Shown in pieces: positions 33,602 to 43,009 of a stretch of 64,000 nt of DNA. This DNA is from G963665085 sp963665085 (GTDB taxonomy: Bacteria; Bacteroidota; Bacteroidia; Bacteroidales; JAAAOM01). The position numbers were made by a program, and so were the translations under genes. The stretch is taken from positions 744,001 to 808,000 of the forward strand of contig CAXXXS010000002.1 in assembly GCA_963665085.2 (NCBI GenBank). Direction: 5' to 3'. Below the pieces are notes generated by a model. It searched no databases. It was not told the origin of the DNA and was given only the letters and a program-made list of their open reading frames with translations. Each line of letters begins with the position of its first letter. Position 1 is the first letter of the stretch.

Positions 33602-34795
33602 TTATTCAAAAGCTCTCTTGTATATTTCAAGCGCTTCCTCTTTTTCGATTTCACATAACGCTCCAATGTTACCCCACTCTGTAGCTTTCTCTGCCAGGTA
33701 TTCCAGTTTATCTTCTTCTACACCTGCTTCCTTAAGATTCTTAGGCATCTTCAATTTTAAAGTAAATTCTTTCACTTTTTCAATACCCATCTTAGCTGCC
33801 TTTTCATCATCTTCCTCAACAACTCCAAATACATTTCTTGCAAAGTTTGCAAACAACCAAGTGTATTCAGGTGCTTTTTCTAAGGAAAATTCTAAATAAG
33901 AAGGAGCAACTAAAGCTAATGTAATACCATGTGTCATATCGTATAAACTTGACAACTCGTGTCCCATAGCATGCATAGGCCAGTTAGATCCCTTTTTACC
34001 GGCAGCAAACTGAAAACTCGCCAATGCCATTGAACTAGCCCACATAATATTAGCCCGTGCATCATAATTTTCAGGATTTTCCAATACTTTTGGTGCATTC
34101 TTAACAATAGAGCGCATCAATCCTTCGTTCATCATATTCTGAACGTCTGTTGATTCACTACCTGCAATAAAATAACACTCAATTAAATGATCCAATGCGT
34201 CAAAACTACCAGCCATAGAATGTTTCTCTGGCACTGAGAAAGTGTAAGTTGGATCTAGAATTGAGAATTTAGGATACAAGAAAGGGTGCATAATAGTGTG
34301 TTTCTTATGGTTTACTTCACCTGTAATTACACCTCCCATATCCAATTCACTTCCTGTCCCGGCCATGGTAAGTACTGCTGCTAAAGGAGCTGCAGCTTTA
34401 ATTTCTCCTTTCCCACCAGCCATTAAATCCATTACATCACCATCGTAACATACACCTGCAGCCATTGCTTTACAAGCATCAATGGTTGAACCACCTCCAA
34501 CTGCTAAGATAAAATCGCATGCATTTTCTCTATAAATTTTAATCCCTTTATTTACATCAGAAACAGGTGGATTCGGTTTAATCCCATCGCAATCTACATA
34601 AGCTATATTAGCTTTTTTCAATTCTGCAACAACTGCATCGTAAATACCATTCTTCTTAATGCTTCCTCCACCATAAGCAAGCATTACTTTACTCCCTCCA
34701 AATTGTTTTACTGAAGAAGCTAAATTCTCAATCTGACCTTTACCGAAATGAACGGTAGTTGGTACATAAAAACTAAAATTTTCCATTTTTGTCAT
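33602..34795 (-). CDS. Iron-containing alcohol dehydrogenase (BdhA/YqhD type)
   Basis: An NAD(P)H-dependent group III alcohol dehydrogenase of 397 residues. The N-terminus MENFSFYVPTTVHFGKGQI is usual for butanol or aldehyde reductases. The nucleotide site is AVGGGSTIDACKAMA and metal ligands are seen in FDALDHLIECYF and WPMHAMGHELSSLYDMTHG. It reduces aldehydes to alcohols in fermentation or detoxification; the exact substrate is unknown. A start nine nt downstream (34786) would also fit. The region around it is rich in reductases. Confidence 0.95.
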   Translation of the reverse strand: MTKMENFSFYVPTTVHFGKGQIENLASSVKQFGGSKVMLAYGGGSIKKNGIYDAVVAELKKANIAYVDCDGIKPNPPVSDVNKGIKIYRENACDFILAVGGGSTIDACKAMAAGVCYDGDVMDLMAGGKGEIKAAAPLAAVLTMAGTGSELDMGGVITGEVNHKKHTIMHPFLYPKFSILDPTYTFSVPEKHSMAGSFDALDHLIECYFIAGSESTDVQNMMNEGLMRSIVKNAPKVLENPENYDARANIMWASSMALASFQFAAGKKGSNWPMHAMGHELSSLYDMTHGITLALVAPSYLEFSLEKAPEYTWLFANFARNVFGVVEEDDEKAAKMGIEKVKEFTLKLKMPKNLKEAGVEEDKLEYLAEKATEWGNIGALCEIEKEEALEIYKRAFE

Positions 34796-35052
34796 TATTT
34801 ATTTTTGATTATAACCAGTTTCTATATGCTACATTAATCAGTTGCTATATCATTCTAACAACTAATTACATGAATTCTATATAATCTTTAGGGTACTTAA
34901 ATTGAGTGGTTTTTAGAAAACGTATATTTATAATATCAATCTTTTATTATTTTTCTATTATATTTTCACAATACAAATCTCACACTTTTATTTTAGGATT
35001 TTATTATCCAGATTACAGGTATTAATACCATAATTACTGAATCAAAGAGGCC

Positions 35053-35263
35053 CGCAAAAAAAATTATAGTATTACCTAAAATCCGTAGGCAAAATTTATA
35101 AACCACTGAGCGTGCAGAGGTTTCGCTGAGAAAACTTCCCCTAAATAGGTAAAAGAAAATTAACTTTGTTGAGCTCGTCCTTTGTCCTCGGTTCGTGCTT
35201 ATAGGCGTGATTAATGCTTTTATAAAAACACTTGCGGATTTAAGGTATTATAGCTTTTTGCCT
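35053..35263. repeat. Imperfect inverted-repeat element (MITE-like)
   Basis: The left arm (35053-35087) with TATAGTATTACCTAAAATCCG and the reversed right arm (35263-35235) with TATAATACCTTAAATCCG correspond, both preceded by GCAAAAA. The interior is about 140 bp without coding capacity. Looks like a decayed non-autonomous element. Confidence 0.45.
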
Positions 35264-35350
35264 GAATTTTCACAAAAAACACCATAACAATCATTTAAAA
35301 TTCAGATAATTAACCAACATTCCTTAAGTCAAATGTAAAAATACGCTTCG

Positions 35351-35425
35351 CCACCGTCAGGGGCGTTGACCACTGACGGGGCATACCTTGTCAATGGTTG
35401 AAGACCTTGACAGGGGTTCAACCAA
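35351..35425. repeat. TGACAG-type palindromic repeat cluster, copy C
   Basis: CCGTCAG and CTGACGG form one short dyad, followed by CTTGTCAA and CTTGACAGG. It is diverged from copies A and B but has the same style. Confidence 0.45.
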
Positions 35426-35589
35426 AATATAACATTAGTAGATTGTGTGAATTCTAAAAATGCAAAGCTTATGTTTTTCAAAGGGAAGGTATAATCACAC
35501 TTATGTGTCTCGCTCTAAAAAAAAGTTTACAGATAAAAGACTTAATTCTAAGATAAGTTTACATTTACTTAAGCAGGCTCCCAATTACA

Positions 35590-37065
35590 CTAATTTGATT
35601 TCAACATATCATCCATAGCTTTTGCCGCTTTTTTCCCATCGCCCATAGCTAAGATAACTGTTGCTCCTCCCCTAACAATATCTCCTCCTGCAAATAACTC
35701 CGGAATGGATGATTGTAGTGTTTCATCATTGACTTCAATCGTTCCCCAATCAGTAGTAACTAATTCAGGTAAAGAGCTGGGTAAAATCGGATTTGGTGAC
35801 ACTCCTACACTAACAATAACCGTATCTACATCAATCATCTCGATGGCTCCTTCAATGGGAACTGGCCTACGTCTGCCACTGGCATCTGGTTCGCCCAACT
35901 GCATCTTTTGGATATTAACCTTATTAACATAGCCTTTCTCATTAGCAAAATATTCAACCGGATTTGAAAGGGTTATAAACTCTATACCTTCTTCTTTTGC
36001 ATGCTCAATTTCTTCTGCCCTGGCAGGCATTTCTTCCATGCTTCGGCGATATACGATCATTGCTCTTTCGGCACCTAAACGCTTGGCTGTGCGAACTGAA
36101 TCCATTGCCGTATTACCTCCGCCAACAACCATTACATTTTTACCGCTTATTACAGGAGTATCCGATGATGGATCTGCGGCATGCATCAGATTAACCCTTG
36201 TCAGATATTCATTTGAACTAAAAATTCCATTGTAATTTTCTCCGGGAATATTCATAAATCGGGGTAAACCAGCACCACTCCCGGAAAAGAACGCTTCAAA
36301 TCCTTCTTCTTTCAAATCATCGATAGAAGCCGTTTTCCCAACTATAAAATTTCTTTCAAATTGCACTCCCATTTTCTTCAGGCCTTCTATTTCTGTATCG
36401 ACAATATTATTAGGTAACCGAAATTCCGGGATACCATATTTCAAAACACCTCCTATTTCATGAAGAGCTTCGAAAACAGTTACTTCATAACCTTTCTTTG
36501 CCATTTCCCCGGCAAAAGAAAGTCCTGCAGGACCTGAACCTATGCAGGCTATTTTTCTTTTATTCTTATCCTTAATTTCAGGAATCGACATTTGTCCCGA
36601 TTCACGTTCATAATCAGCCACAAATCGTTCAAGATAACCGATAGCGACCGGCTCTTTCTTTAATTTTTGTGTATAAATACATTTTGATTCGCACTGTTTT
36701 TCCTGTGGGCACACTCTCCCGCAAACTGCTGGCAAAGAGCTGGTCGCTTTAAGTACTTTAGCGGCTTCAAGGAAATCGCCCTGTTCAACTCTCTTTATAA
36801 ATTTTGGAATATTTATTCCAACCGGACAACCTGTAATACATGTTGGATTTGGACAATCGAGGCAACGCTGTGCTTCCTGTTGAGCTTGGTCTTTGGTTAA
36901 TCCAACACTAACTTCAACGTAAGAATGAACCCTTTCCTGTGGATCTACAACAGGCATTAAAACCCTTGGTTGTTCTGTTCTTGTTTTTGAATTTATTTTC
37001 TTTCTTAATTCCTCACGCCATTCCTGAGAGCGTTCAGATTTTAAATAATTATCTATTTCTTCCAT
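35590..37065 (-). CDS. nfnB: NfnB-type NADPH oxidoreductase (glutamate-synthase small-subunit-like)
   Basis: This 491-residue flavoprotein has an N-terminal Fe-S domain with CLDCPNPTCITGCPVGINIP (about 88-107) and CGRVCPQEKQCESKC. Two dinucleotide folds follow: CIGSGPAGLSFAGEMAKKGY and VMVVGGGNTAMDSVRTAKRL. Alone it resembles GltD. Because it directly follows (40 nt) an NfnA-like subunit, it is better read as the large subunit of NADH-dependent reduced ferredoxin:NADP oxidoreductase, an electron-bifurcating enzyme. No glutamate synthase large subunit is near, which supports this. Confidence 0.85.
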   Translation of the reverse strand: MEEIDNYLKSERSQEWREELRKKINSKTRTEQPRVLMPVVDPQERVHSYVEVSVGLTKDQAQQEAQRCLDCPNPTCITGCPVGINIPKFIKRVEQGDFLEAAKVLKATSSLPAVCGRVCPQEKQCESKCIYTQKLKKEPVAIGYLERFVADYERESGQMSIPEIKDKNKRKIACIGSGPAGLSFAGEMAKKGYEVTVFEALHEIGGVLKYGIPEFRLPNNIVDTEIEGLKKMGVQFERNFIVGKTASIDDLKEEGFEAFFSGSGAGLPRFMNIPGENYNGIFSSNEYLTRVNLMHAADPSSDTPVISGKNVMVVGGGNTAMDSVRTAKRLGAERAMIVYRRSMEEMPARAEEIEHAKEEGIEFITLSNPVEYFANEKGYVNKVNIQKMQLGEPDASGRRRPVPIEGAIEMIDVDTVIVSVGVSPNPILPSSLPELVTTDWGTIEVNDETLQSSIPELFAGGDIVRGGATVILAMGDGKKAAKAMDDMLKSN

Positions 37066-37105
37066 TTTTGAGAAGTCAAATTCTTACAAATAAATGTATT
37101 GATTA

Positions 37106-37957
37106 TTATTGGTTCTTTTCTAGTTTAGCCTCTGCCCTACATGTATGGTAATGGTTATCGGCCTCTTTTTCCTCTTCTTTATAGCCGTTTAATCTGAGTA
37201 ATATCTCATCAAAATCAACCTGGTGTGCATCAAATTCAGGTCCATCTACACAAACAAATTTTGTTTTACCTCCTACAGTTACCCTGCATGCCCCACACAT
37301 TCCTGTTCCATCAACCATTATGGTATTTAAACTGGCAAAAGTCGGAATGTTATATTTTTGAGTTGTTAGTGCCGCAAATTTCATCATAATAGCAGGGCCA
37401 ATAACAACTGCCTCATCGATTTTCTCTTCAGCAATAACACGCTCCATCCCTTCTGTAATTAAGCCTTTAGCCCCATAAGTTCCATCATCTGTCATTACAA
37501 CTAGTTCATCAGAAAATTTGCTTATTTCATCCTCAAGAATAACCAGTTCTTTTGTCCTTGCAGCAATTACAGAGACCACCCTATTTCCAGCTTCTTTATA
37601 CGCCTGAACAATAGGCAATAAAGGAGCAACACCAACTCCTCCACCACAAGCAAGAATGGTTCCTTTCTTTTCAATTTTTGTGGCCTGGCCTAAAGGTCCA
37701 ACAACATCGGTAACATAATCACCAATTTCTAAATCAGCAAGTTTACGAGATGATACTCCAACCCTTTGAACCACTAATGATATAGTTCCTTTTTCAAGAT
37801 CAGAACCTGCAATTGTTAAAGGAAATCTTTCTCCTTTTTCTCCTACTTTTACAATTACAAAATGTCCAGCTTTTCTTGATTTAGCTATTCTGGGAGCTTC
37901 AATATCAAGTTTTACAACATTCTCTGAAAAAATCGCTTTATCTATAACTTTAAACAT
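37106..37957 (-). CDS. nfnA: NfnA-type ferredoxin-NADP reductase subunit
   Basis: A 283-residue FAD/NAD-binding protein of the dihydroorotate dehydrogenase electron-transfer (PyrK-like) family. The FAD region is RFPLTIAGSDLEKGTISLVV, the NAD region ILACGGGVGVAPLLPIVQAYK, and a [2Fe-2S] cluster site is MCGACRVTVGGKTKFVC (near 225-245). With the next gene it forms an NfnAB pair, coupling NADH, ferredoxin and NADP pools in anaerobes. The C-terminal tail is charged. The gene is first in a two-gene operon. Confidence 0.88.
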   Translation of the reverse strand: MFKVIDKAIFSENVVKLDIEAPRIAKSRKAGHFVIVKVGEKGERFPLTIAGSDLEKGTISLVVQRVGVSSRKLADLEIGDYVTDVVGPLGQATKIEKKGTILACGGGVGVAPLLPIVQAYKEAGNRVVSVIAARTKELVILEDEISKFSDELVVMTDDGTYGAKGLITEGMERVIAEEKIDEAVVIGPAIMMKFAALTTQKYNIPTFASLNTIMVDGTGMCGACRVTVGGKTKFVCVDGPEFDAHQVDFDEILLRLNGYKEEEKEADNHYHTCRAEAKLEKNQ

Positions 37958-38255
37958 AAATTTCTTTTTAATTTAAAATGGCAAACGGAAAAACCTTACA
38001 AATCATTAAATCAAAGTGTCAATTATCAATAGAATAATTTAATTTGTCAGTAACCAAATTTTAAAGATTTTAGCTTGACGCAATATATTGGAGAAATATA
38101 ATACTTTGTAAGCATAAACTGACAAATAATACTCTTAACCTGACACAAAAGAATTAATTATTTTTAAATCAGCAATGCCTTTAGCTAAAATAACCTTCTT
38201 CTTGTTTAATTTTTTTTCTATGATTAGGAATAAACCACATTTGCTCATCCTCATT

Positions 38256-38834
38256 CTATGAGTTTGGCTTGTTGATGCTGACACTCTCCCTACTATATAA
38301 GCTACTAGATTCTACAATCTTATATACTAAATCTGCAATACTTTTCATAGAAATCACAGTTCCTCTTTCTGGTTTTCCTTTCCTTGTTATTTCATAATCT
38401 ACCTCATCCACTGAAGTAAACCAGGCAGGTCTAATAATTGTATAATCAAGAGATGAGCCTTCAAAAACATCAGCAAGTTTTCTATATGGGATTAGTACAG
38501 GCTTTATAGGTTCGTCGTAGATTCCAATAGAACTAATCGCAATAACTCTTTGTACTCCTGTTTCAACCATTGCTTTTTCTATATTTTCTGCCATAGTCCA
38601 TAGGTCTCCGGAAAGATTTACGTAAACAATATCCTGATCTGATATAGCTTCATTAAGTCTATTTTCGTTTAAGACATCACCTTCAATAACTTTACAATCT
38701 TTAGTTACTTTAGTTTTCAATCTATTTTTATCGCGTAAAAAAAGTGTTAATTGAATATCACTGTTCTTCTCGAGTTCTTTGATTACATAATGAGCTAAAC
38801 TACCACTTGCTCCTAAGATTATTACTTTTTTCAT
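38256..38834 (-). CDS. NAD(P)H-binding atypical SDR
   Basis: About 192 residues with a Rossmann start KKVIILGASGSLAHYVIKEL, followed by KVIEGDVLNENRL, VQRVIAISSIGIYDEPIKPV and DYTIIRPAWFTS. This is the NmrA-like/atypical SDR group, which often lacks the catalytic Tyr and may act as a redox sensor or reductase. The ATG at 38834 is favoured over 38852 because it puts the glycine motif at the usual distance. It begins 1 nt after the stop of the NTF2-like gene, so they are co-transcribed. Confidence 0.85.
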   Translation of the reverse strand: MKKVIILGASGSLAHYVIKELEKNSDIQLTLFLRDKNRLKTKVTKDCKVIEGDVLNENRLNEAISDQDIVYVNLSGDLWTMAENIEKAMVETGVQRVIAISSIGIYDEPIKPVLIPYRKLADVFEGSSLDYTIIRPAWFTSVDEVDYEITRKGKPERGTVISMKSIADLVYKIVESSSLYSRESVSINKPNS

Positions 38835-38835
38835 T

Positions 38836-39297
38836 TCAAAATGTTTTTGCAACAGAGTTTAGTATTATCCATTCACTGTTTCGTTTTTCAAGCTGAAAAT
38901 TCTGTTGTAAACGCCATTTGTTACGTGAACCCCAGATACGAGCATCCACTATATCCTGGATAATACATTCTGCATTATACCCATTTAACTTTACTTTTAT
39001 ACTTACCTCTTGTGCAGAATAATATTTCATACTCTCCGATTCAATTTCTGCAAACCAATCATCTTTGGATTGAACATATCCTGTAATATGTGTAAGTGTA
39101 AAATTCTCGGCTACAATTTGATTCATCGCTACCGTGTTTTTTTCAACCATCAAATTGATTAATAACCGGATAATCTCTTTTATTTGTTCTTCCTCATTTA
39201 TATTTTCAGTCATCGAGTATTCCCTTATTTTTTGATTATTCTGAGCAAATTCTGCAATACTGATAAGCAGAAAAACATTCATTAAAATTATTCTCAT
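38836..39297 (-). CDS. NTF2-like protein with signal peptide
   Basis: A 153-residue protein beginning with a hydrophobic segment (RIILMNVFLLISIAEFAQ) that should export it. The remainder is a cone-shaped NTF2/SnoaL-type fold: EQIKEIIRLLINLMVEKN, FTLTHITGYVQSKDDWFAEI and WRLQQNFQLEKRNSEWIILN. Members bind small molecules or act as isomerases; the function here is unknown. It is coupled to the atypical SDR gene and sits in the oxidoreductase-rich region. Confidence 0.75.
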   Translation of the reverse strand: MRIILMNVFLLISIAEFAQNNQKIREYSMTENINEEEQIKEIIRLLINLMVEKNTVAMNQIVAENFTLTHITGYVQSKDDWFAEIESESMKYYSAQEVSIKVKLNGYNAECIIQDIVDARIWGSRNKWRLQQNFQLEKRNSEWIILNSVAKTF

Positions 39298-39343
39298 CTC
39301 ATCAATATGTCTAAAGCATTCTTCTTAACAGAATATTTCTCTT

Positions 39344-40183
39344 TTACTTTTTATCCGAAGCTAATTCTCCATAAAAATAAGATGCCGTTGCACCTCCATC
39401 CATCAAAATATCGCTACCGGTGATAAATCCTCCATCAGGTTCCATTAATAAAGCGGCAACATTAGCTACTTCATCTGGTGTTCCGGCTCTTCCGGCAGGA
39501 CTTAAACTCAACATACGGCGATAACCTACCCCTCTGGGGCCGTTTAATTCATCATAAGCCAGTGGAGTAATAATTATACCGGGACTTATTGTATTAATTC
39601 TTGCACCTCTTTTACCCCAACGTACCGCCTCAGCCTTAACACGCAGAGAATTCCCCCTTTTTGAGAGTTGATAAGCATGTAATGTATCAACCACCTTTCC
39701 TTTTTCAAGCATTGGCAGACCTAACAACTCTTCAGTTGGTGTTGTAGCAAGAGCAGCATCCTCTTCTGTAGTTAAAGCGGGCAAACGATGTCCGGATTGT
39801 GAAGCAATTACAACACCCGTTCCTCCTTCATCCATCACATTACCAAACAATTCCAAAATTAAAGCAGTCCCGTAAAGATCAACTTTTAAAATGGTTTCAA
39901 TAGGTGCCTGACTGGGTGATACCCCTGCTGCTTGAATAAGCCCTCTTATTTTCCCTATTCCTTCTGCTGTCTTGACTAAGGCTTCTACTGAAGAACGTGA
40001 AGAAACATCTACAACCGCAGTACTTACTTCATAACCAGCTTCACTCATAACTTTTGCCGCAGCGTCTGCATTTTCTTTTTTAAGATCTGCTAACAAAATA
40101 TATTTTCCAAATCCGACTCTTCGGGCAATTGCCTGACCGATTGATCCTGTCCCTATTAATACAATTACTTCTTTATCTGACAT
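39344..40183 (-). CDS. SDR-family oxidoreductase
   Basis: A classical short-chain dehydrogenase of about 279 residues. The cofactor motif is unusual in form, VIVLIGTGSIGQAIARR where TGxxxGxG is normal. The active site is seen in GVVIASQSGH and AYQLSKRGN (Tyr-x3-Lys). The C-terminal INTISPGIIITPLAYDEL and GFITGSDILMDGGATASY are typical. The ATG at 40183 is chosen; the 18 codons before it are Lys-rich and would overlap the preceding gene's end. It follows the FMN-reductase gene by 22 nt. Substrate unknown. Confidence 0.9.
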   Translation of the reverse strand: MSDKEVIVLIGTGSIGQAIARRVGFGKYILLADLKKENADAAAKVMSEAGYEVSTAVVDVSSRSSVEALVKTAEGIGKIRGLIQAAGVSPSQAPIETILKVDLYGTALILELFGNVMDEGGTGVVIASQSGHRLPALTTEEDAALATTPTEELLGLPMLEKGKVVDTLHAYQLSKRGNSLRVKAEAVRWGKRGARINTISPGIIITPLAYDELNGPRGVGYRRMLSLSPAGRAGTPDEVANVAALLMEPDGGFITGSDILMDGGATASYFYGELASDKK

Positions 40184-40205
40184 TTTTTTCTTTTTAATTC
40201 TGAAT

Positions 40206-40745
40206 TTATACAGCTCTTCCCAATTCAAGTGCTTCATTCATTGCCTTCGTTGATTTAATATCTCCAACATTCCAGGCTCCGGTACCATAAACAATAGCTT
40301 TTTCGGTAGGATTATCCAAACATTTTGTAAATCCCCTAAATTCTTCTATTGTTCTTTCCAATGCATTGGCATTTGGAACAGCTGCTGTAACAATGAAATA
40401 AAAATCCTTGTTTTTAATTTCACGATAACGTGAAACAGTCCGATCAATCAATGTTTTCATCTGTCCACACATGGTATAAAAATAAACCGGAGTAGCCATC
40501 ACGATAACATCGGAATCAATCATTTTTTGTAATATTTCAGCCATATCATCCTTTTGCGGACAAGGTTTCCCCTCTCCATAGCAAGTAGCACAAGCAAAGC
40601 AATAATTTACTTTTTCACCTTTTAAAAAAATCTTTTCTGCAGTATTACCTGCCTCTTGAGCTCCTTGCATGAACTGGTCGCATAAAATATCTGAATTACC
40701 TCCTTTACGTGGGCTCGATGATAACACTAATATTTTTTTACTCAT
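40206..40745 (-). CDS. NADPH-dependent FMN reductase-like flavoprotein
   Basis: A 179-residue flavodoxin-fold protein. The start KKILVLSSSPRKGGNSDILC is the phosphate-binding loop for FMN. CFACATCYGEGKPCPQKDDM is a Cys-rich insertion found in the iron-sulfur flavoprotein/NADPH-FMN reductase group, followed by SDVIVMATPVYFYTMCGQMK. It lies 12 nt after an aldo/keto reductase gene and 22 nt before the SDR gene, so the three form an operon for electron transfer or xenobiotic reduction; the precise role is unknown. Confidence 0.9.
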   Translation of the reverse strand: MSKKILVLSSSPRKGGNSDILCDQFMQGAQEAGNTAEKIFLKGEKVNYCFACATCYGEGKPCPQKDDMAEILQKMIDSDVIVMATPVYFYTMCGQMKTLIDRTVSRYREIKNKDFYFIVTAAVPNANALERTIEEFRGFTKCLDNPTEKAIVYGTGAWNVGDIKSTKAMNEALELGRAV

Positions 40746-40757
40746 TATATTATTTTT

Positions 40758-41753
40758 TTAGTTACGATCAACCATTTTTTCGCTGCCTTCTCCATACCTG
40801 TGTCCTTTAATTTCAATTTTAGACAGTGCTTCTTCTATTTCTGATAAATCACTTGAAGTAAGTTCAACATTAGCTGCCCCCACATTTTCCTCTAACCGGT
40901 GAATCTTAGTAGTTCCCGGAATTGGAACAATCCATGGTTTTTGAGCATGTATCCAGGCTAATGCTACCTGTGCCGGAGTTGCATCTTTTTGTTCTGCAAT
41001 ATGTTTAATCAGCCCTACCAAAGCCTGATTTGCTTTTAAATTTTCAGCTGTAAAACGTGGAATGGTATTGCGGAAATCATCGGCACCAAAACTAGCATCC
41101 TCGGTAATTTTTCCAGTTAGAAAACCTTTACCAAGTGGACTAAAAGGCACAAAACCAATTCCTAATTCTTCTAAAGTTGCGAAAGTTTTGGTCTCCGGTT
41201 CACGCCACCATAACGAATACTCGCTTTGCAAAGCAGATACAGGCTGTACAGCATGAGCTTTCCTAATATTATTTACCCCGGCTTCAGACATACCAAAATA
41301 TTTTACTTTTCCTTCCTGAATCAAATCTTTAACTGCTCCTGCTACATCTTCAACAGGAACCATAGGATCAATACGATGCTGATAAAGTAAATCGATCGTT
41401 TCAACCTTTAATCGTTTTAAAGATCCTTCAACAGCCTGACGAATGTATTCTGGTTTACTGTTCAATCCCGCGGGCTTACCATCGACGTAATTAAATCCAA
41501 ATTTAGTTGCAACCACTATTTCATTACGGATTGGAGCAATCGCCTCTCCTACTACTTCTTCATTAAGATATGGACCATATATCTCTGCTGTATCAAAAAA
41601 GGTAATTCCCAACTCATAGGCCCTTCGTATCAATTTTATAGCTTCCTGCTTTTCTGTTGCAGGTCCGTAACTAAAGTTCAGCCCCATACAACCTAACCCT
41701 AAAGCTGAAACTTCCAATCCCTGATTTCCTAATTTTCTAATTTTCATATGCAT
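40758..41753 (-). CDS. Aldo/keto reductase (AKR13/YakC-like)
   Basis: A 331-residue cytoplasmic barrel enzyme. Typical features are RKLGNQGLEVSALGLGCMGL, GITFFDTAEIYGPYLNEEVVG (Asp and Tyr), the Lys in IVVATKFGF, the His in LLYQHRIDP, and IVPIPGTTKIHRLEENVGAA for NADPH. It lacks the leader found in its relative at 32328. First gene of the operon with the FMN reductase and SDR. An alternative ATG at 41747 would only remove two residues. Confidence 0.94.
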   Translation of the reverse strand: MHMKIRKLGNQGLEVSALGLGCMGLNFSYGPATEKQEAIKLIRRAYELGITFFDTAEIYGPYLNEEVVGEAIAPIRNEIVVATKFGFNYVDGKPAGLNSKPEYIRQAVEGSLKRLKVETIDLLYQHRIDPMVPVEDVAGAVKDLIQEGKVKYFGMSEAGVNNIRKAHAVQPVSALQSEYSLWWREPETKTFATLEELGIGFVPFSPLGKGFLTGKITEDASFGADDFRNTIPRFTAENLKANQALVGLIKHIAEQKDATPAQVALAWIHAQKPWIVPIPGTTKIHRLEENVGAANVELTSSDLSEIEEALSKIEIKGHRYGEGSEKMVDRN

Positions 41754-41934
41754 GTATTTTTATTTCAAACTATTAATGCCGTGCTTGATTTTTCCATTAC
41801 AAATGTCCGATAAGAAAACCATGATTTTGTTATATAAATAACAGGTGTTTATACCATTTTTACCTGTAACTCTTTTTTTGAAATTATTTTCAGGGATGGA
41901 AAAATACTATATAAAAAAAGATTATATCTGAAAA

Positions 41935-42768
41935 CTAATCTTTAGGATTGTCAGTTAATTTATAATCCATACTTCCGGATCGGAAACCATCCAAATCAAT
42001 TGTGATATAAGTAAAGCCAAGTTCTTTCAAATAATGAATAACAACTTCGCTCTGCTCCATTAATCGATTAATATCACTTTTATCTACCTCAATTCGGGCT
42101 ATATCTTTGTGAAGACGAATGCGCACATTATAAAAACCAAGCTCACGAATATAAATTTCCCCTTTTTCAATCTGCCGCATAGCATCATATGACAATTTGG
42201 TATTGTAAGGAAAACGTGTAGCCATACAGGGGGTGGATGGCCTATCTGCAACAGTAATTTTATATTCTTTGGCCATTTTTCGAACATCTTCTTTTGTAAA
42301 ATCAGAATCAGCTAACGGACTATTAACATTTAGTTCTCTTATGGCTTGTATTCCGGGGCGGTATACTTTTAAATCATCAGCATTAGTTCCTTCTACAATA
42401 GTTGTTATATCAAGAGTTTTTGCATAATCAACCAGTTGAGTGAAGATGTATTTTTTACACAGATAACATCGGTTAACCGGATTATCTGAAATTCCTGCTT
42501 CATCCAATTCATCAACCTGTAAAATTTTATGGATGGTGCCGGTTTCCGCTGCCACTTTTTTTGCTATCTCAAGATCACCAACAGGATGAAGTTTTGTTTG
42601 CACAGTTACTGCATAAACCCTAACCTTCTGATTTTTTGCTTTTTCGCTAACAAGTTTTAAAAGCAGGCTACTGTCAACACCCCCGGAAAAAGCGACTATT
42701 ATATCTTTTTTCGTAAGATTTTCAATTGTATTATATAGTCTTTCTTTCTTTTTATGATAGCTGTCCAT
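41935..42768 (-). CDS. larE: ATP-dependent sacrificial sulfur transferase LarE
   Basis: LarE gives sulfur atoms to the pyridinium cofactor that becomes the nickel-pincer nucleotide of lactate racemase. The 277-residue protein has the PP-loop VAFSGGVDSSLLLKL (about residue 25), NRCYLCKKYIFTQL in the middle and RPSTPCMATRFPYNTKLS, which holds the Cys expected to be the sulfur donor. The C-terminus (IRLHKDIARIEVDKSDI) is normal. LarA, LarB and LarC are not in the window, so it is either an orphan or the partners are elsewhere. It is monocistronic. Confidence 0.93.
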   Translation of the reverse strand: MDSYHKKKERLYNTIENLTKKDIIVAFSGGVDSSLLLKLVSEKAKNQKVRVYAVTVQTKLHPVGDLEIAKKVAAETGTIHKILQVDELDEAGISDNPVNRCYLCKKYIFTQLVDYAKTLDITTIVEGTNADDLKVYRPGIQAIRELNVNSPLADSDFTKEDVRKMAKEYKITVADRPSTPCMATRFPYNTKLSYDAMRQIEKGEIYIRELGFYNVRIRLHKDIARIEVDKSDINRLMEQSEVVIHYLKELGFTYITIDLDGFRSGSMDYKLTDNPKD

Positions 42769-42854
42769 TATCTGTTAAAATTAGATCTTTTCCAGACATT
42801 AAAATATAGCTAAAAAACCATCAATAAGAAACTGTTTGTGAGATTTATAAAAAA

Positions 42855-42952
42855 AGGAGGTTACACTCCGACAGGTCTTACGACTCTGCCGGGTTTTATC
42901 AAACCTCTAACTTACAACCTGTCAGAGTTTGAAGAACCTGACAGAGTTTATT
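42855..42952. repeat. TGACAG-type palindromic repeat cluster, copy D
   Basis: Contains CCGACAGGTC, CTGCCGGG, AACCTGTCAGAGTTT and AACCTGACAGAGTTT. It is related in style to copies A-C and lies between the divergently oriented ends of larE and an aldo/keto reductase gene region. Confidence 0.5.
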
Positions 42953-43009
42953 TTAGACAATCTCTCACTCCTAAAAACACTCGCCTTGTCTTGATTTATT
43001 TAAATACAA

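Larger units (their letters stand above)
34796..35589. other. 794-base intergenic stretch with two repeat elements
   Basis: No gene is credible. It contains an imperfect inverted-repeat element at about 35053-35263 and a TGACAG/TGACGG palindrome cluster at 35351-35425, both listed separately. The rest is AT-rich. Confidence 0.5.
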
